A DNA stretch of 64,000 nucleotides, taken from positions 173,186 through 237,185 of the forward strand of contig NZ_LEKH01000004.1 in assembly GCF_001029505.1 (NCBI RefSeq). The letters run 5' to 3'. Both the position numbers and the translations under genes were made by a program. This DNA is from Rubrobacter aplysinae. Its GTDB lineage: Bacteria; Actinomycetota; Rubrobacteria; Rubrobacterales; Rubrobacteraceae. Every line of letters begins with the position of its first letter. Position 1 is the first letter of the stretch. The notes beneath the pieces are model-generated. The model saw only the letters and a list, made by a program, of their open reading frames with translations. It did not search any database and was not told the origin of the DNA. Positions 16,681-25,383 of the stretch are shown here, piece after piece.

Positions 16681-17499
16681 ATGACCATAGATAGCCCGGC
16701 GCCCGACCTGGGCGCCATCAAGGAGCGCCAGCAACAGACCTGGTCCACCGGAGACTACGCGAGGGTCGGCAACCTGCTGGTCATTATGGGCGAGAATCTG
16801 TGCGAGGCGGTGGACCTCCGCTCCGGCCAGAGGGTGCTGGACGTGGCGACCGGCAGCGGTAACACTGCGCTCTCCGCCGCCCGCCGCTTCTGCGAGACCA
16901 CCGGCATAGACTACGTCCCCGAGCTTATAGAGCAGGCAAAGGAACGTGCCTGGGCCGAACGCCTCGACGCCGCCTTCGAGGTCGGCGACGCGGAGAATCT
17001 GCCATATCCCGACGCCTCTTTCGACGCTGTGCTCTCCACGGTAGGGGTGATGTTTGTTCCGGATCAGGAGAAGTCCGCGGGCGAGATGCTCCGGGTCTGC
17101 AAGCCGGGGGGCAGGATCGGGCTCGCCAACTGGACCCCCGACGGCTTCGTCGGCAACATGTTTCGTACCGTCGGCAAGCACTTTCCGCCGCCCGGCGTCA
17201 AGCCTCCCCCGCTGTGGGGCACCGAAGAACGGCTCGGAGAGCTCTTTGGAGACGGCGTCTCGTCGCTCGACACCACCCGGCGCGCGTACGTCTTGCACTA
17301 CCCGTCGGTGGCTCACTTCATAGAGCACTTCCGCTCCTACTACGGGCCGATCTACAAGGCTTTCGCCTCCCTCGATGTCACCGGGCGCGAGGCTCTTGAA
17401 AATGACCTTAAGGAGCTCATAGGTCACTGGAACGTCTCCGGCGACAGTACGGTGGTCCTGCCCTCGGACTACCTGGAGGTGGTCGCCGTAAGGCGCTGA
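16681..17499 (+). CDS. Class I SAM-dependent methyltransferase (UbiE-like)
   Basis: A 272-aa cytosolic methyltransferase. Motif I is VLDVATGSGNTALSAA (about residues 57-72), the acidic SAM-ribose residue follows in TTGIDYVPELIEQA, motif II is VGDAENLPYPDASFDAV and the post-motif is MLRVCKPGGRIGLANW. This is the UbiE/Methyltransf_11 group. The C-terminal third, about 120 residues, is a substrate cap. The substrate is unknown; the neighbouring oxidase and hydrolases suggest small-molecule modification. The start follows GGGAGAGTGAA. Confidence 0.9.
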   Translation: MTIDSPAPDLGAIKERQQQTWSTGDYARVGNLLVIMGENLCEAVDLRSGQRVLDVATGSGNTALSAARRFCETTGIDYVPELIEQAKERAWAERLDAAFEVGDAENLPYPDASFDAVLSTVGVMFVPDQEKSAGEMLRVCKPGGRIGLANWTPDGFVGNMFRTVGKHFPPPGVKPPPLWGTEERLGELFGDGVSSLDTTRRAYVLHYPSVAHFIEHFRSYYGPIYKAFASLDVTGREALENDLKELIGHWNVSGDSTVVLPSDYLEVVAVRR

Positions 17500-17552
17500 A
17501 TAAGCTGAATGTCATCGGGTCAGAGTCTGTACGGGAGAGGAGGTGATGGGAT

Positions 17553-17786
17553 ATGAAGCGTACTTTCCTGATGTTTACGGTGGCAGCGATCATAATGGCG
17601 ATGACGGCCTTCTCCGGTTCCGCTCTCGCCCACGACGGGCACGCGGGCTGCAAGGCTTTCGGACAGAACATCGCCGGGCTTGCCACGGGACTCGGTGAAA
17701 CGTTCGGGCAGACCGCGGCCGCGAACGCGCCCCTGAACGATACGGTGGAAGCCGAGCAGGCGGCCCTCTGCGAGGCGGAGTACTAG
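17553..17786 (+). CDS. Small secreted protein with signal peptide
   Basis: A 77-aa precursor. MKRTFLMFTVAAIIMAMTAF then SGSALA-HDGHAG is a clear Sec signal peptide with an AxA cleavage site before His26 or so, leaving a mature protein of about 50 residues. The mature part has two Cys (one near HAGC, one near the end, LCEAEY) that could form a disulfide. The ribosome binding site AGGAGGTGAT at 17538-17547 is a full match to the 16S rRNA tail, five bases before the ATG, so high expression is likely. Function unknown. An intrinsic-type hairpin follows. Confidence 0.8.
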   Translation: MKRTFLMFTVAAIIMAMTAFSGSALAHDGHAGCKAFGQNIAGLATGLGETFGQTAAANAPLNDTVEAEQAALCEAEY

Positions 17787-17792
17787 AGGCCC

Positions 17793-17830
17793 TTGCGCCC
17801 CGCTGGCCGGCAGTGGTTGGCGGGGCGCAA
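17793..17830 (+). terminator. Hairpin terminator after the secreted-protein gene
   Basis: A perfect 11-bp stem, TTGCGCCCCGC at 17793-17803 and GCGGGGCGCAA at 17820-17830, with a 16-base loop. It begins seven bases after the stop codon and separates this gene from the convergent GGDEF gene. It lacks a U tract, as is common in GC-rich actinobacteria. Confidence 0.7.
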
Positions 17831-17890
17831 AATGAGTCGCCGAGTCCGAGGTCCGGGCCGAGTTACCCGGCGGGATCTGGGAAACCGCCT

Positions 17891-19411
17891 TTAGACGGTC
17901 GCACCACGCACTTCGTAACGCGACTTCCCGTTCTTTTTTGCCTCGTACATCGCGGCGTCGCACGCGCTCAACAGGTCGGAAGCCCCCTGTCCGGGCACCC
18001 CGAGGGCGATGCCGATGCTGGCCGTGACGAGCATCTCTTGTCCGCCGGCCGCCAGGGGCGGGCGCAGGGCCTCCGTGACCCTCTCGGCCGCCCGGGTCGC
18101 GTCGGATACCTGCGTGACGCCTTCCAGGAGCACCGTGAACTCGTCGCCGCCGAGGCGGGCCACCGTGTCCGTGGGACGTGTACAGTCCCGCAAGCGCCGG
18201 CCCACACCGACGAGGAGCTCGTCTCCCGCCTCGTGGCCCAGGCTGTCGTTTACGCGCTTGAAGCCGTCGAGGTCGATAAAGAGCACGGCGATGCCCTTCC
18301 CCTGCCTCGAAAGGCGTGCGGTGGCATTTTCGAGGCGCTCCGAGAATAGCCTCCTGTTGGGGAGCCCGGTCAAATGATCGTGAGAAGCCTGGAACGCCAG
18401 GCGTTCTTCGAGCGTCCTGCGCTCACCGACCATGCCCGCCATGCGAACCGAGACGAGCCCGAACAGGACCACGGAGCCGCCGACCACCAGCGGCACGTCC
18501 ACCGGCAGGCCGAGCGCCGTCTGGACTACGAGTATCCCGGGCGCTATGAGCATCGCGGCCAGCAAGAAAGAGAGCCGTTGCCAGCTCAACCTGGTGTCCG
18601 CGGCGGGCGGCTGCTGAGAGAGGGCGGACATCGAGGGGTGGAGAGCGGCGGCCCCGAAGAGCACCTGGTAGAGCAGCAACCCGGCGTGGGCGGCGGCAGC
18701 GATGCCACCGCCCCCGGGGATGGAGGCGCCAAAGCTTATGCTGGAGGCCAGAAAGAGGGCGAGGCTCGCGAAGATCAGATAGTGAACCGCGCGGCGTCTG
18801 TCGGGCGCGAGGAGAAAGCGCACCAGGACGGCGATCATGAGCAGGCACGCAAACAGGTAACCGTTGTACGCCAGACCTTCGAGGAGAGAGGGGACGTACG
18901 GACCCTGGAAGAAGGCCTCGACCAGGACCCAGGAGAGCATGAAAAGCCCGGTGAGCAGGATGAGCGGGTCCACGAAACGGAAGGAGTTTTTCCCCTGTAC
19001 GAGCAGCAACCCGGCTATCGTGACGGCGTATGCGGCGAGGTACAACACGTCGGCCGGCGAGGGAAAGGGATCCTTTTGCCCTGCCACGTAGGCGTGGGCG
19101 ATCCAAACGAGGTCTCCGGCCACGGTCGCCAGCATCCCCAGCGCGAAGAGATGCCAGATAATGCGCCGGCCCGGCCGGTAGGCCTTGACTCCGGCGGCGA
19201 TGGCCGCCACCGCACCTACACCAAAGGCGGCGCTGAAAACATCCCTGTGGATCTCTAGAGGAAGCAGGAAGTAAACGGCCGTGGCCCCGGCCCCGCACAG
19301 CACGTATAGGAGCCATGCGGGTATCCCAAAGACCTGTATAGCTCTGTTCTCCATAGCTTGCGTCTTCCCTAAATTCCCTATCTTCCCCCGGCCAGGAGTA
19401 TCTCTTTCCAC
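17891..19411 (-). CDS. Membrane-bound diguanylate cyclase (GGDEF)
   Basis: A 506-aa protein with about nine to ten hydrophobic segments in residues 28-330 (a putative membrane sensor) and a C-terminal GGDEF domain at about 335-500. The catalytic signature is intact: TVARLGGDEFTVLLEG, with DHLTGLPNRRLFSERL and FIDLDGFKRVNDSLGHEAGD upstream. RPTD five residues before GGDEF is an intact product-inhibition I-site. It should make cyclic di-GMP from GTP at the membrane. No EAL domain is present. A start at the second Met (19354) is possible; the first has GGTGGAAAGAG upstream and is kept. Confidence 0.92.
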   Translation of the reverse strand: MERDTPGRGKIGNLGKTQAMENRAIQVFGIPAWLLYVLCGAGATAVYFLLPLEIHRDVFSAAFGVGAVAAIAAGVKAYRPGRRIIWHLFALGMLATVAGDLVWIAHAYVAGQKDPFPSPADVLYLAAYAVTIAGLLLVQGKNSFRFVDPLILLTGLFMLSWVLVEAFFQGPYVPSLLEGLAYNGYLFACLLMIAVLVRFLLAPDRRRAVHYLIFASLALFLASSISFGASIPGGGGIAAAAHAGLLLYQVLFGAAALHPSMSALSQQPPAADTRLSWQRLSFLLAAMLIAPGILVVQTALGLPVDVPLVVGGSVVLFGLVSVRMAGMVGERRTLEERLAFQASHDHLTGLPNRRLFSERLENATARLSRQGKGIAVLFIDLDGFKRVNDSLGHEAGDELLVGVGRRLRDCTRPTDTVARLGGDEFTVLLEGVTQVSDATRAAERVTEALRPPLAAGGQEMLVTASIGIALGVPGQGASDLLSACDAAMYEAKKNGKSRYEVRGATV

Positions 19412-19737
19412 CCGGGATACTGCGGGCGTGTCCCAAGCCTCCCGCAGTATAGACTCGCCCCAGAAGGCCTCGCACGTCCCAGTATGCCTCCCCGACGGCG
19501 TAGCCGCGAGCCCAAAGGTGGCCTTTGCCCCGCCCCGGGCAGCGCGGCCCGCATACGGGCTTGTGTCCGCCGGAGGTTGCTGGCGGGTCTCCCGGCACGC
19601 CGGCCGGGATGCTCGGGTGCTTGCCTCTGTGGCGAAAATCCGCCCGTTCGGGTGGTTACGGGAGAGCCGGGATCGTCGTAAGATGTGTAGCAGATTTTAT
19701 TTGCTGGACTGCGGCTGCACCGTTAGAAGGAGGGGAC
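19412..19737. other. Upstream region of the MFS gene
   Basis: 326 bases between the GGDEF gene (minus) and the MFS gene (plus). Open frames here are GC-rich noise. Small hairpins are possible (for example CCGCCCG-TT-CGGGTGG near 19640), which could form a structured leader, but I recognise no known riboswitch. Confidence 0.4.
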
Positions 19738-21348
19738 TTGGCGAACATAATCCGCCAGCCGTGTGACGAAGGCGTCCTCCGTTCGGGAAAGGCCGTGGAC
19801 CCGTGCTCGCCGAGCGTCGGGGTGTGGGTTCTGGTTGCGACCATCCTCGGCTCTTCGATGGGCTTTATAGACGGCTCGGTGGTGAACGTGGCGCTGCCCG
19901 CCATCCAGCGACAGCTCGGGGCTACCGCCGTGGATGCGCAGTGGATAGTGGAATCCTACGCTTTGTTTCTGGCGGCGCTCATCCTGGTCGGCGGTTCTCT
20001 GGGGGATCATCTTGGGCGGCGCAGGATCTTCTCCGCTGGCGTCGTTCTCTTCGCCCTGGCGTCGGTGTGGTGCGGCTTCGCCCCGAGCCCGGAGCAGCTA
20101 ATAGTCGCGCGGGCTGTGCAGGGTGTCGGCGGGGCGATGCTGATACCGGGCTCGCTTGCGATTATCAGCGCCTCTTTCAGCGAGGAGCGCCGGGGCAAGG
20201 CGATAGGCACCTGGGCCGCGTTCTCGGGGATCACCTCGGTGCTGGGTCCGGTCTTGGGCGGCTATCTGGTCGAGACGCTGTCGTGGCGGTGGGTGTTCTT
20301 TATAAACATCCCGCTGGCGGCGGCGGTCCTGGCGATCACGCTAACCCGGGTCCCAGAGAGCCGGGACGAGGAGGCCCGGAAGCTCGACCCGTGGGGAGCG
20401 GTCCTGGCGACTGCCGGGCTCGGCGGGCTCGTTTTCGGGCTCATAGAGTCATCCAGCGTCGGGATGGCGGACCCTCTGGTGATCGTCTCGCTGGCCGTCG
20501 GTGCGGCGGCGCTCGTGGGGTTCGTCTTCGCGGAGCTGCGGGTCGAGGAGCCGATGATGCCTCTATACCTGTTCCGTTCGCGCAACTTTACCGGGGCCAA
20601 CACGTTTACCCTGCTCCTGTACTTCGCCCTGGGCGGGGCGCTGTTCTTTCTGCCGTTCAACCTGATCCAGGTCCAGGGCTACACGGCAACGGCAGCGGGC
20701 GCGGCGTTCGTGCCCGCCATAGTGCTAATGTTCTTCCTCTCTCGCTACACCGGGGCGCTCACCGACCGCTTCGGTCCCCGGCTGCCGCTGGTGGTCGGCC
20801 CCGCGATAGCCGCCGTTGGTTTCGGGCTCTTTACGCTGCCGGGAGCGGACGCGAACTCGGGGTCCGGCTCGTACTGGACAACCTTCTTCCCGGCGGTGGT
20901 CGTGCTCGGGCTCGGGCTCTCCATACTGGTCCCGAATCTGACCACCGTGGCGCTGAACTCGGTTACGGGACAGCACTCCGGGCTCGCGAGCGGGGTAAAC
21001 AACGCCTTCTCCCGCGTCGCGTCGCTGCTCGCCATAGCCGTGCTCGGCGTCCTGATGTTCACCGTGTTCAGCGCAAGTCTCGACTCCAGGGTGGCGGATC
21101 TGGACCTATCCGGCCAACAGAGAGCCCAACTAGAGGAACGGAAGGTGGATCTCGGCGCGGCCCGGCCGCCGGAGAGCCTCTCGGCCGGGACGGCGGCCGC
21201 CGTGGAACGGGCGATCTCGGAGTCCTATGTGGCCGGGTTCCGGTGGGTGATGCTCGTCTGCGCCGGGCTCGCCCTGGCGAGCTCACTGAGCGCGGCGTTT
21301 CTCATACAGGGTAAGAAGGTACCCCTGGAGAGTCCCGGGATAGGCTGA
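19738..21348 (+). CDS. MFS drug:H+ antiporter, DHA2/EmrB-QacA family
   Basis: A 536-aa, 14-helix transporter. Motifs typical of DHA2: SSMGFIDGSVVNVALPAI in helix 1 (with the acidic residue), GGSLGDHLGRRRIF (motif A), ARAVQGVGGAMLIPGSLAII and WAAFSGITSVLGPVLGGYL (motif C, antiporter signature). It is predicted to export hydrophobic drugs or metabolites using the proton gradient. The start is a TTG at 19738 preceded by AAGGAGGGG; the open frame extends 71 codons upstream but that part is Arg/Pro-rich and has no ribosome binding site. No regulator is adjacent. Confidence 0.88.
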   Translation: MANIIRQPCDEGVLRSGKAVDPCSPSVGVWVLVATILGSSMGFIDGSVVNVALPAIQRQLGATAVDAQWIVESYALFLAALILVGGSLGDHLGRRRIFSAGVVLFALASVWCGFAPSPEQLIVARAVQGVGGAMLIPGSLAIISASFSEERRGKAIGTWAAFSGITSVLGPVLGGYLVETLSWRWVFFINIPLAAAVLAITLTRVPESRDEEARKLDPWGAVLATAGLGGLVFGLIESSSVGMADPLVIVSLAVGAAALVGFVFAELRVEEPMMPLYLFRSRNFTGANTFTLLLYFALGGALFFLPFNLIQVQGYTATAAGAAFVPAIVLMFFLSRYTGALTDRFGPRLPLVVGPAIAAVGFGLFTLPGADANSGSGSYWTTFFPAVVVLGLGLSILVPNLTTVALNSVTGQHSGLASGVNNAFSRVASLLAIAVLGVLMFTVFSASLDSRVADLDLSGQQRAQLEERKVDLGAARPPESLSAGTAAAVERAISESYVAGFRWVMLVCAGLALASSLSAAFLIQGKKVPLESPGIG

Positions 21349-21616
21349 CCGGAGTCGAGAGGGTAGGATGCGCCGGGCTGACCGACCCCGGAAACCTCAT
21401 CCTGAACGAGTCTGACTCTAACGACACTCGCAGCGAGGAGCTTATACAGTAAGCCTTTTCCACACTCTTGAAGAGCCACACCAGAGCCGTGATCGTCCGC
21501 CACCTCGACCATCCGAAAGCGCGGTCCAGCTCCGGACGGGGCGGCCGGATAACCGAACGGAAGCCTGGCGGCGGCGGGGGCGTTTGCCGGGCCCGCCGTG
21601 TGGTTCAATATCCGGC

Positions 21617-22441
21617 ATGAAATTCGGAATATCTACTTTCGTTACCGATGATGGCATAGCCCCGGCCCCGCTCGCCCGGGCTATAGAGGAGCGGGGCTTC
21701 GACTCGCTGTTCGTCGCCGAGCACACCCACATCCCGGCGAGCCGGGAGACACCCTACCCGGGCGGCGGAGACCTGCCGGACAAGTACTACAAAACCCTGG
21801 ACCCATTCGTCACGCTAACCGCGGCCGCTTGCGCCACCGAGCGCCTGCTGCTCGGTACCGGCGTCGCCCTGATGATCGAGCGCGACACCATCACCACCGC
21901 GAAGGAAGTGGCGAGCCTCGACCTCGTCTCCGGCGGGCGCTTCGTGTTCGGTGTGGGCGTCGGCTGGAACCGGGAAGAGATGGCGAACCACGGCACGGAT
22001 CCCGGTAGCCGGGGCAAGCTCCTGGACGAGCAGCTCCGGGCCCTGCGGGAGATATGGACGAGAGAGGAGGCCGAGTTCCACGGTGAGTACGTGGACTTTG
22101 ACCCGATCTTCTCTCGACCGAAGCCCGTGCAGCAGCCGCACCCGCCGATCTACGTCGGCGGCGGCGAGGCGGCCTTCGACCGCGTCCGCGAGAACGGCGA
22201 CGCCTGGCTGGCGAACGGCGTGCCGCCGGACAAGCTGGAGCCGATGCTCGAAACGCTGCGCGAACAGACGGGCCGGGAGGTGCCGGTAACGGTGTTCGGG
22301 GCTACTGCCGAGCCGGATGCACTGGAGGGCTACCAGAGGCTAGGTGTGGAGCGCGCGCTGGTGATGCTGCCGACCCTGCCCGAGCGGGAGACCATAGAGC
22401 GCCTGGACGAACTGGCCGAGGCTACCGCCGCATTCGTGTAG
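21617..22441 (+). CDS. LLM-class F420-dependent oxidoreductase
   Basis: A 274-aa TIM-barrel luciferase-like enzyme. MKFGISTFVTDDGIAP, RGFDSLFVAEHTHIP, SGGRFVFGVGVGWNREEM and PHPPIYVGGGEAAF follow the order seen in actinobacterial F420-dependent oxidoreductases of the TIGR03619 type. F420 rather than FMN is inferred from the family. The start at ATG 21617 lacks a Shine-Dalgarno sequence; an AT-rich hexamer (TTCAAT) seven bases upstream suggests a leaderless mRNA. No biosynthetic partners are adjacent. Confidence 0.85.
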   Translation: MKFGISTFVTDDGIAPAPLARAIEERGFDSLFVAEHTHIPASRETPYPGGGDLPDKYYKTLDPFVTLTAAACATERLLLGTGVALMIERDTITTAKEVASLDLVSGGRFVFGVGVGWNREEMANHGTDPGSRGKLLDEQLRALREIWTREEAEFHGEYVDFDPIFSRPKPVQQPHPPIYVGGGEAAFDRVRENGDAWLANGVPPDKLEPMLETLREQTGREVPVTVFGATAEPDALEGYQRLGVERALVMLPTLPERETIERLDELAEATAAFV

Positions 22442-22592
22442 CTTCTTAGAGCGGATTTAGCCCTCCTCGTCGTACTCGTGGCTTGGCGGGCGATGATGTT
22501 CTTCCGGGTCTTACAGATCATCCCGGCGCGTGCCCGAGCCCGCTCGGCCTGTCCGAGAGTGCGACCTTCGCACCTCCCGCAGTCTGCATCTT

Positions 22593-23486
22593 CTAGCTTC
22601 CGTCCCCGTAGTCGTAGAACCCGCGCCCCGTCTTGCGCCCGAGCCTGCCGGCCTTGACGTACTTGACCAGCAACGGGCTCGGCCTGAACCTCTCGCCGAG
22701 TGCGGCGTGCAGGTACTCCGTGTTCCTCAGCCGGGCGTCCAGGCCGACGAGGTCCGCCAGCTCCAGCGGCCCCATCGGGTGGTTCAGACCGAGCTTTATC
22801 GCCCGGTCTATATCCCCCGCGCTCGCTACGCCCTCCTGGAGCATGTTCATTGCCTCGTTGCCGATGAGGCAGCTCATGCGGCTGGTGACGAAGCCGGGAA
22901 ACTCCTCTACCTCGACCGTTTCCTTGCCCATTCGTTCGGCAACCAGCCGCGCCGTCTCGTAGGTGTCGTCCGAGGTGTCGAGGCCGCGGACTATCTCCAC
23001 CAGCTTCATCCTCGGTACCGGGTTGAAGAAGTGCATGGCGATGCAGCGGTCCGCCCGGCCCGTGGAGGCCCCGATCTCGGTCGGGCTCATGGTCGAGGTG
23101 TTGGTGGCGAGCACCGTCTCTGGTGCGCACAGCCGGTCCAGATCGCCGAAGACCTCCAGCTTTAGCTCCATCACCTCGGGCACCGCCTCCACCACCAGGC
23201 CCGCGCCCTCCACGCACCCCGAGAGCCCGGCATGGTAGCTGAGGCGTCCGAGAGCGGCCTCCGCCTCCTCCCGCGAGAGCCGACCCTTTTCCACCTCCCG
23301 ATCCAGCCTGCTACCGATGGACTCCTCCGCGGCCCGCAGCCGCTCCTCGTCCACCTCCCGCAGACCCACGGAGAACCCCCCGACGGCGGCGGACTGCGCT
23401 ATGCCTTCCCCCATCGTGCCCGCCCCGACGACGGCTATCTTCTCTACCTCCACGCTCTCTCCACGCTCCTCCTTCCGCCCTGCCAT
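22593..23486 (-). CDS. 3-hydroxyacyl-CoA dehydrogenase (first of two)
   Basis: A 297-aa NAD-dependent dehydrogenase. KIAVVGAGTMGEGIAQ is the Rossmann dinucleotide loop, VLATNTSTMSPTEI and AMHFFNPVPRMKLVEIV contain the catalytic Ser/His/Asn region, and the C-terminal helical domain ends GRKTGRGFYDYG. It oxidises L-3-hydroxyacyl-CoA to 3-ketoacyl-CoA. A sigma70-like promoter lies nine bases upstream of the ATG, so the mRNA would be nearly leaderless; alternatively translation begins at an internal GTG (23453) preceded by AAGGAGGAG. It is divergent from the enoyl-CoA hydratase across a palindromic operator. Confidence 0.92.
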   Translation of the reverse strand: MAGRKEERGESVEVEKIAVVGAGTMGEGIAQSAAVGGFSVGLREVDEERLRAAEESIGSRLDREVEKGRLSREEAEAALGRLSYHAGLSGCVEGAGLVVEAVPEVMELKLEVFGDLDRLCAPETVLATNTSTMSPTEIGASTGRADRCIAMHFFNPVPRMKLVEIVRGLDTSDDTYETARLVAERMGKETVEVEEFPGFVTSRMSCLIGNEAMNMLQEGVASAGDIDRAIKLGLNHPMGPLELADLVGLDARLRNTEYLHAALGERFRPSPLLVKYVKAGRLGRKTGRGFYDYGDGS

Positions 23487-23495
23487 GCGGGGTCA

Positions 23496-23525
23496 AGTAT
23501 AGGTAGCCTGGAGCTGTACGGTCAA
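23496..23525 (-). promoter_or_regulatory. Sigma70-type promoter of the 3-hydroxyacyl-CoA dehydrogenase gene
   Basis: Reading on the minus strand: TTGACC (23525-23520), 18-base spacer, TATACT (23501-23496). Five of six matches at each hexamer. Predicted transcription start is two to four bases before the ATG. Confidence 0.65.
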
Positions 23526-23536
23526 TGACAAGCCAG

Positions 23537-23553
23537 TAATTGTTATACAATTA
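23537..23553. promoter_or_regulatory. FadR/GntR-type operator palindrome between divergent beta-oxidation genes
   Basis: TAATTGT-TAT-ACAATTA, a perfect 17-bp dyad. Its core TTGTTATACAA fits the FadR-subfamily GntR consensus TNGTNNNACNA. A related site lies at 30766-30776 beside a FadR-type regulator gene. Confidence 0.6.
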
Positions 23554-23584
23554 GATCCAGCCGTGGGAGAGTAAGGGAGGGCTG

Positions 23585-24367
23585 ATGGCCGGGGGCTACG
23601 AGACCATTTCGACCGCCGTGGACGGCGGTGTCGCCACGATCACCATAGACCGCCAAGAGGTGCGCAACGCGCTGAACGGCGGGGTCATGCGGGAGTTGCG
23701 GGCCGCGCTCGACGAGTTCCGGGACGACGAGAGCGTAGGGCTGGTGGTGTTTACCGGGGCGGGGGAGAAGGCGTTTGTGGCCGGGGCGGACATCTCGGAG
23801 CTGCGCGAAAGGACGCCTCTCGACGCGCTGTCCTCGGGGTTGCAGAGGCTGTTCGACGAGATCGAGGGCTACGAGAAGCCGACCATCGCGGCGGTAAACG
23901 GCTACGCTCTGGGCGGTGGCTGCGAGCTCGCGATGGCCTGCGACATCCGCATCGCCGCCGAGAGCGCGAAGTTCGGCCAGCCCGAGGTAAACCTGTCTAT
24001 CATCCCCGGTGCGGGCGGGACGCAGCGTCTTAGCCGGCTCGTCGGCAAGGGCAAGGCGACCGAGCTGATCCTGACCGGCGAGGCGATAGACGCGGAGGAG
24101 GCGCACAGGATCGGGCTGGTCTCGAAAGTTGTGCCGCAGGAGGAGCTTACGAGCGCGGTGGGAGAGATGGCCTCGTCCATCCTGAAGAAAGGCCCGCTCG
24201 CCATCCGGCTGGCGAAGATAGCCGTCTCCCGGGGCGCGGAGACCGACCAGGACACGGGGATGCTCATAGAGCGGCTCGCACAGGCGGTGCTCCTCGACAG
24301 CGAAGATAAGCGGGAAGGCACGAGCGCGTTCCTCGAAAAGCGTGAGCCGGATTTCCGCGGCAGATAA
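23585..24367 (+). CDS. Enoyl-CoA hydratase/isomerase (crotonase)
   Basis: A 260-aa crotonase-fold enzyme. AGADISELRE forms the first oxyanion segment, AVNGYALGGGCELAMACDI carries the oxyanion Gly and the first catalytic Glu, and FGQPEVNLSIIPGAGGTQRL carries the second Glu. Both catalytic glutamates of true enoyl-CoA hydratases appear present. It hydrates 2-enoyl-CoA to 3-hydroxyacyl-CoA, the step before the flanking dehydrogenases. The start ATG follows TAAGGGAGGGCTG. A second 3-hydroxyacyl-CoA dehydrogenase gene follows 56 bases downstream, likely in the same operon. Confidence 0.93.
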   Translation: MAGGYETISTAVDGGVATITIDRQEVRNALNGGVMRELRAALDEFRDDESVGLVVFTGAGEKAFVAGADISELRERTPLDALSSGLQRLFDEIEGYEKPTIAAVNGYALGGGCELAMACDIRIAAESAKFGQPEVNLSIIPGAGGTQRLSRLVGKGKATELILTGEAIDAEEAHRIGLVSKVVPQEELTSAVGEMASSILKKGPLAIRLAKIAVSRGAETDQDTGMLIERLAQAVLLDSEDKREGTSAFLEKREPDFRGR

Positions 24368-24423
24368 GCGGAGCAGGTAGCCACGACCGGGCATGACCAA
24401 GCACGACCCAGGGGAGGAGGACA

Positions 24424-25296
24424 ATGCAGCCTAACGCCGACGGCGTGAGCCGGGTGCTGGTGTGTGGCGCGGGGGCGATGGGGTCCGGGATCGGGGCCGT
24501 CTTCGCCCTGGCCGGCTACGAGACCACCGTGCAGGATATAGACGAGGGCATGCTCGGCAAGGCCCACGAGGAGCTGCGCTCCCGCCTGGACCGCAACGTC
24601 GAGAAGGGCCGCATGAGCCCGCAACAGGTAGAAGACGCCTTCTCGAAGCTATCTTTCACCACGGAGATAGAGGAGCCTGCGCGCAGCGCCGACCTGGTCG
24701 TGGAGGCGATAGTCGAAAAGCTCGCCGTGAAGCGCGAGCTTTTCTCGCGGCTGGACGGGGCCGCGCCGGAGCACGCGATCCTCGCCACCAACTCCTCGAC
24801 CATCGTCTCCTCGCGAGTCGCCGACGTCACGAGCCGCCCCGACCGGGTCTGTAACCTGCACTTCTTCAACCCCGCGCTCGTAATGGAGTGCGTCGAGGTG
24901 GTCCGCAACCCCGAGACCTCCGATGCCACGGTGGATACGGTCGTAGAAGTTTCGAGGCGCATTGGCAAGGAGCCGGTGATCCTTGAGCGGGAGATTTCGG
25001 GCTTCGTCGCAAACCGGATCCTGGGCGCTCTGACCGACGAGGCCGTGAGCCTGTACGAGAGCGGCGTCGCTTCCTTCGAGGATATAGACACCGCCTGCAA
25101 GAAGGCCCTCGGACATCCCATCGGCCCGTTCGCCCTGATGGACCTCACCGGCATAGATGTGAACTACTATGTCCGCACGGCCCGCTACGAGGAGACCGGC
25201 GACGAGTCCCAGAAGCCGAAGGAGAGCATCGTGGAACGCTTCGAGCGCGGCGAGTATGGCCGCAAGTCCGGTAAGGGCTGGTACGAGTACCGCTAG
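24424..25296 (+). CDS. 3-hydroxyacyl-CoA dehydrogenase (second of two)
   Basis: A 290-aa enzyme with the same layout as the gene at 22593: RVLVCGAGAMGSGIGAVF (NAD loop), ILATNSSTIVSSRVADV, NLHFFNPALVMECVEVV (catalytic His and Asn) and a C-terminal domain ending GRKSGKGWYEYR. The two paralogues are clearly diverged, so probably differ in chain length or in belonging to a different acyl-CoA pathway (for example 3-hydroxybutyryl-CoA). The start ATG follows GGGGAGGAGGACA. It is the last gene of the enoyl-CoA hydratase operon. Confidence 0.92.
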   Translation: MQPNADGVSRVLVCGAGAMGSGIGAVFALAGYETTVQDIDEGMLGKAHEELRSRLDRNVEKGRMSPQQVEDAFSKLSFTTEIEEPARSADLVVEAIVEKLAVKRELFSRLDGAAPEHAILATNSSTIVSSRVADVTSRPDRVCNLHFFNPALVMECVEVVRNPETSDATVDTVVEVSRRIGKEPVILEREISGFVANRILGALTDEAVSLYESGVASFEDIDTACKKALGHPIGPFALMDLTGIDVNYYVRTARYEETGDESQKPKESIVERFERGEYGRKSGKGWYEYR

Positions 25297-25383
25297 CCGG
25301 CAAGCTCCGGTACTGAAGGCGGCGTTTGGCCGGCGCGCCCGGCATGGCCGCGGGCGGCGCGGGCTCCTAATCAGCGCGGGCTC

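Noticed and set aside
15741..16748. A 335-codon minus-strand open frame opposite the beta-propeller gene
   Set aside because: No recognisable protein; the plus strand carries the family blades.
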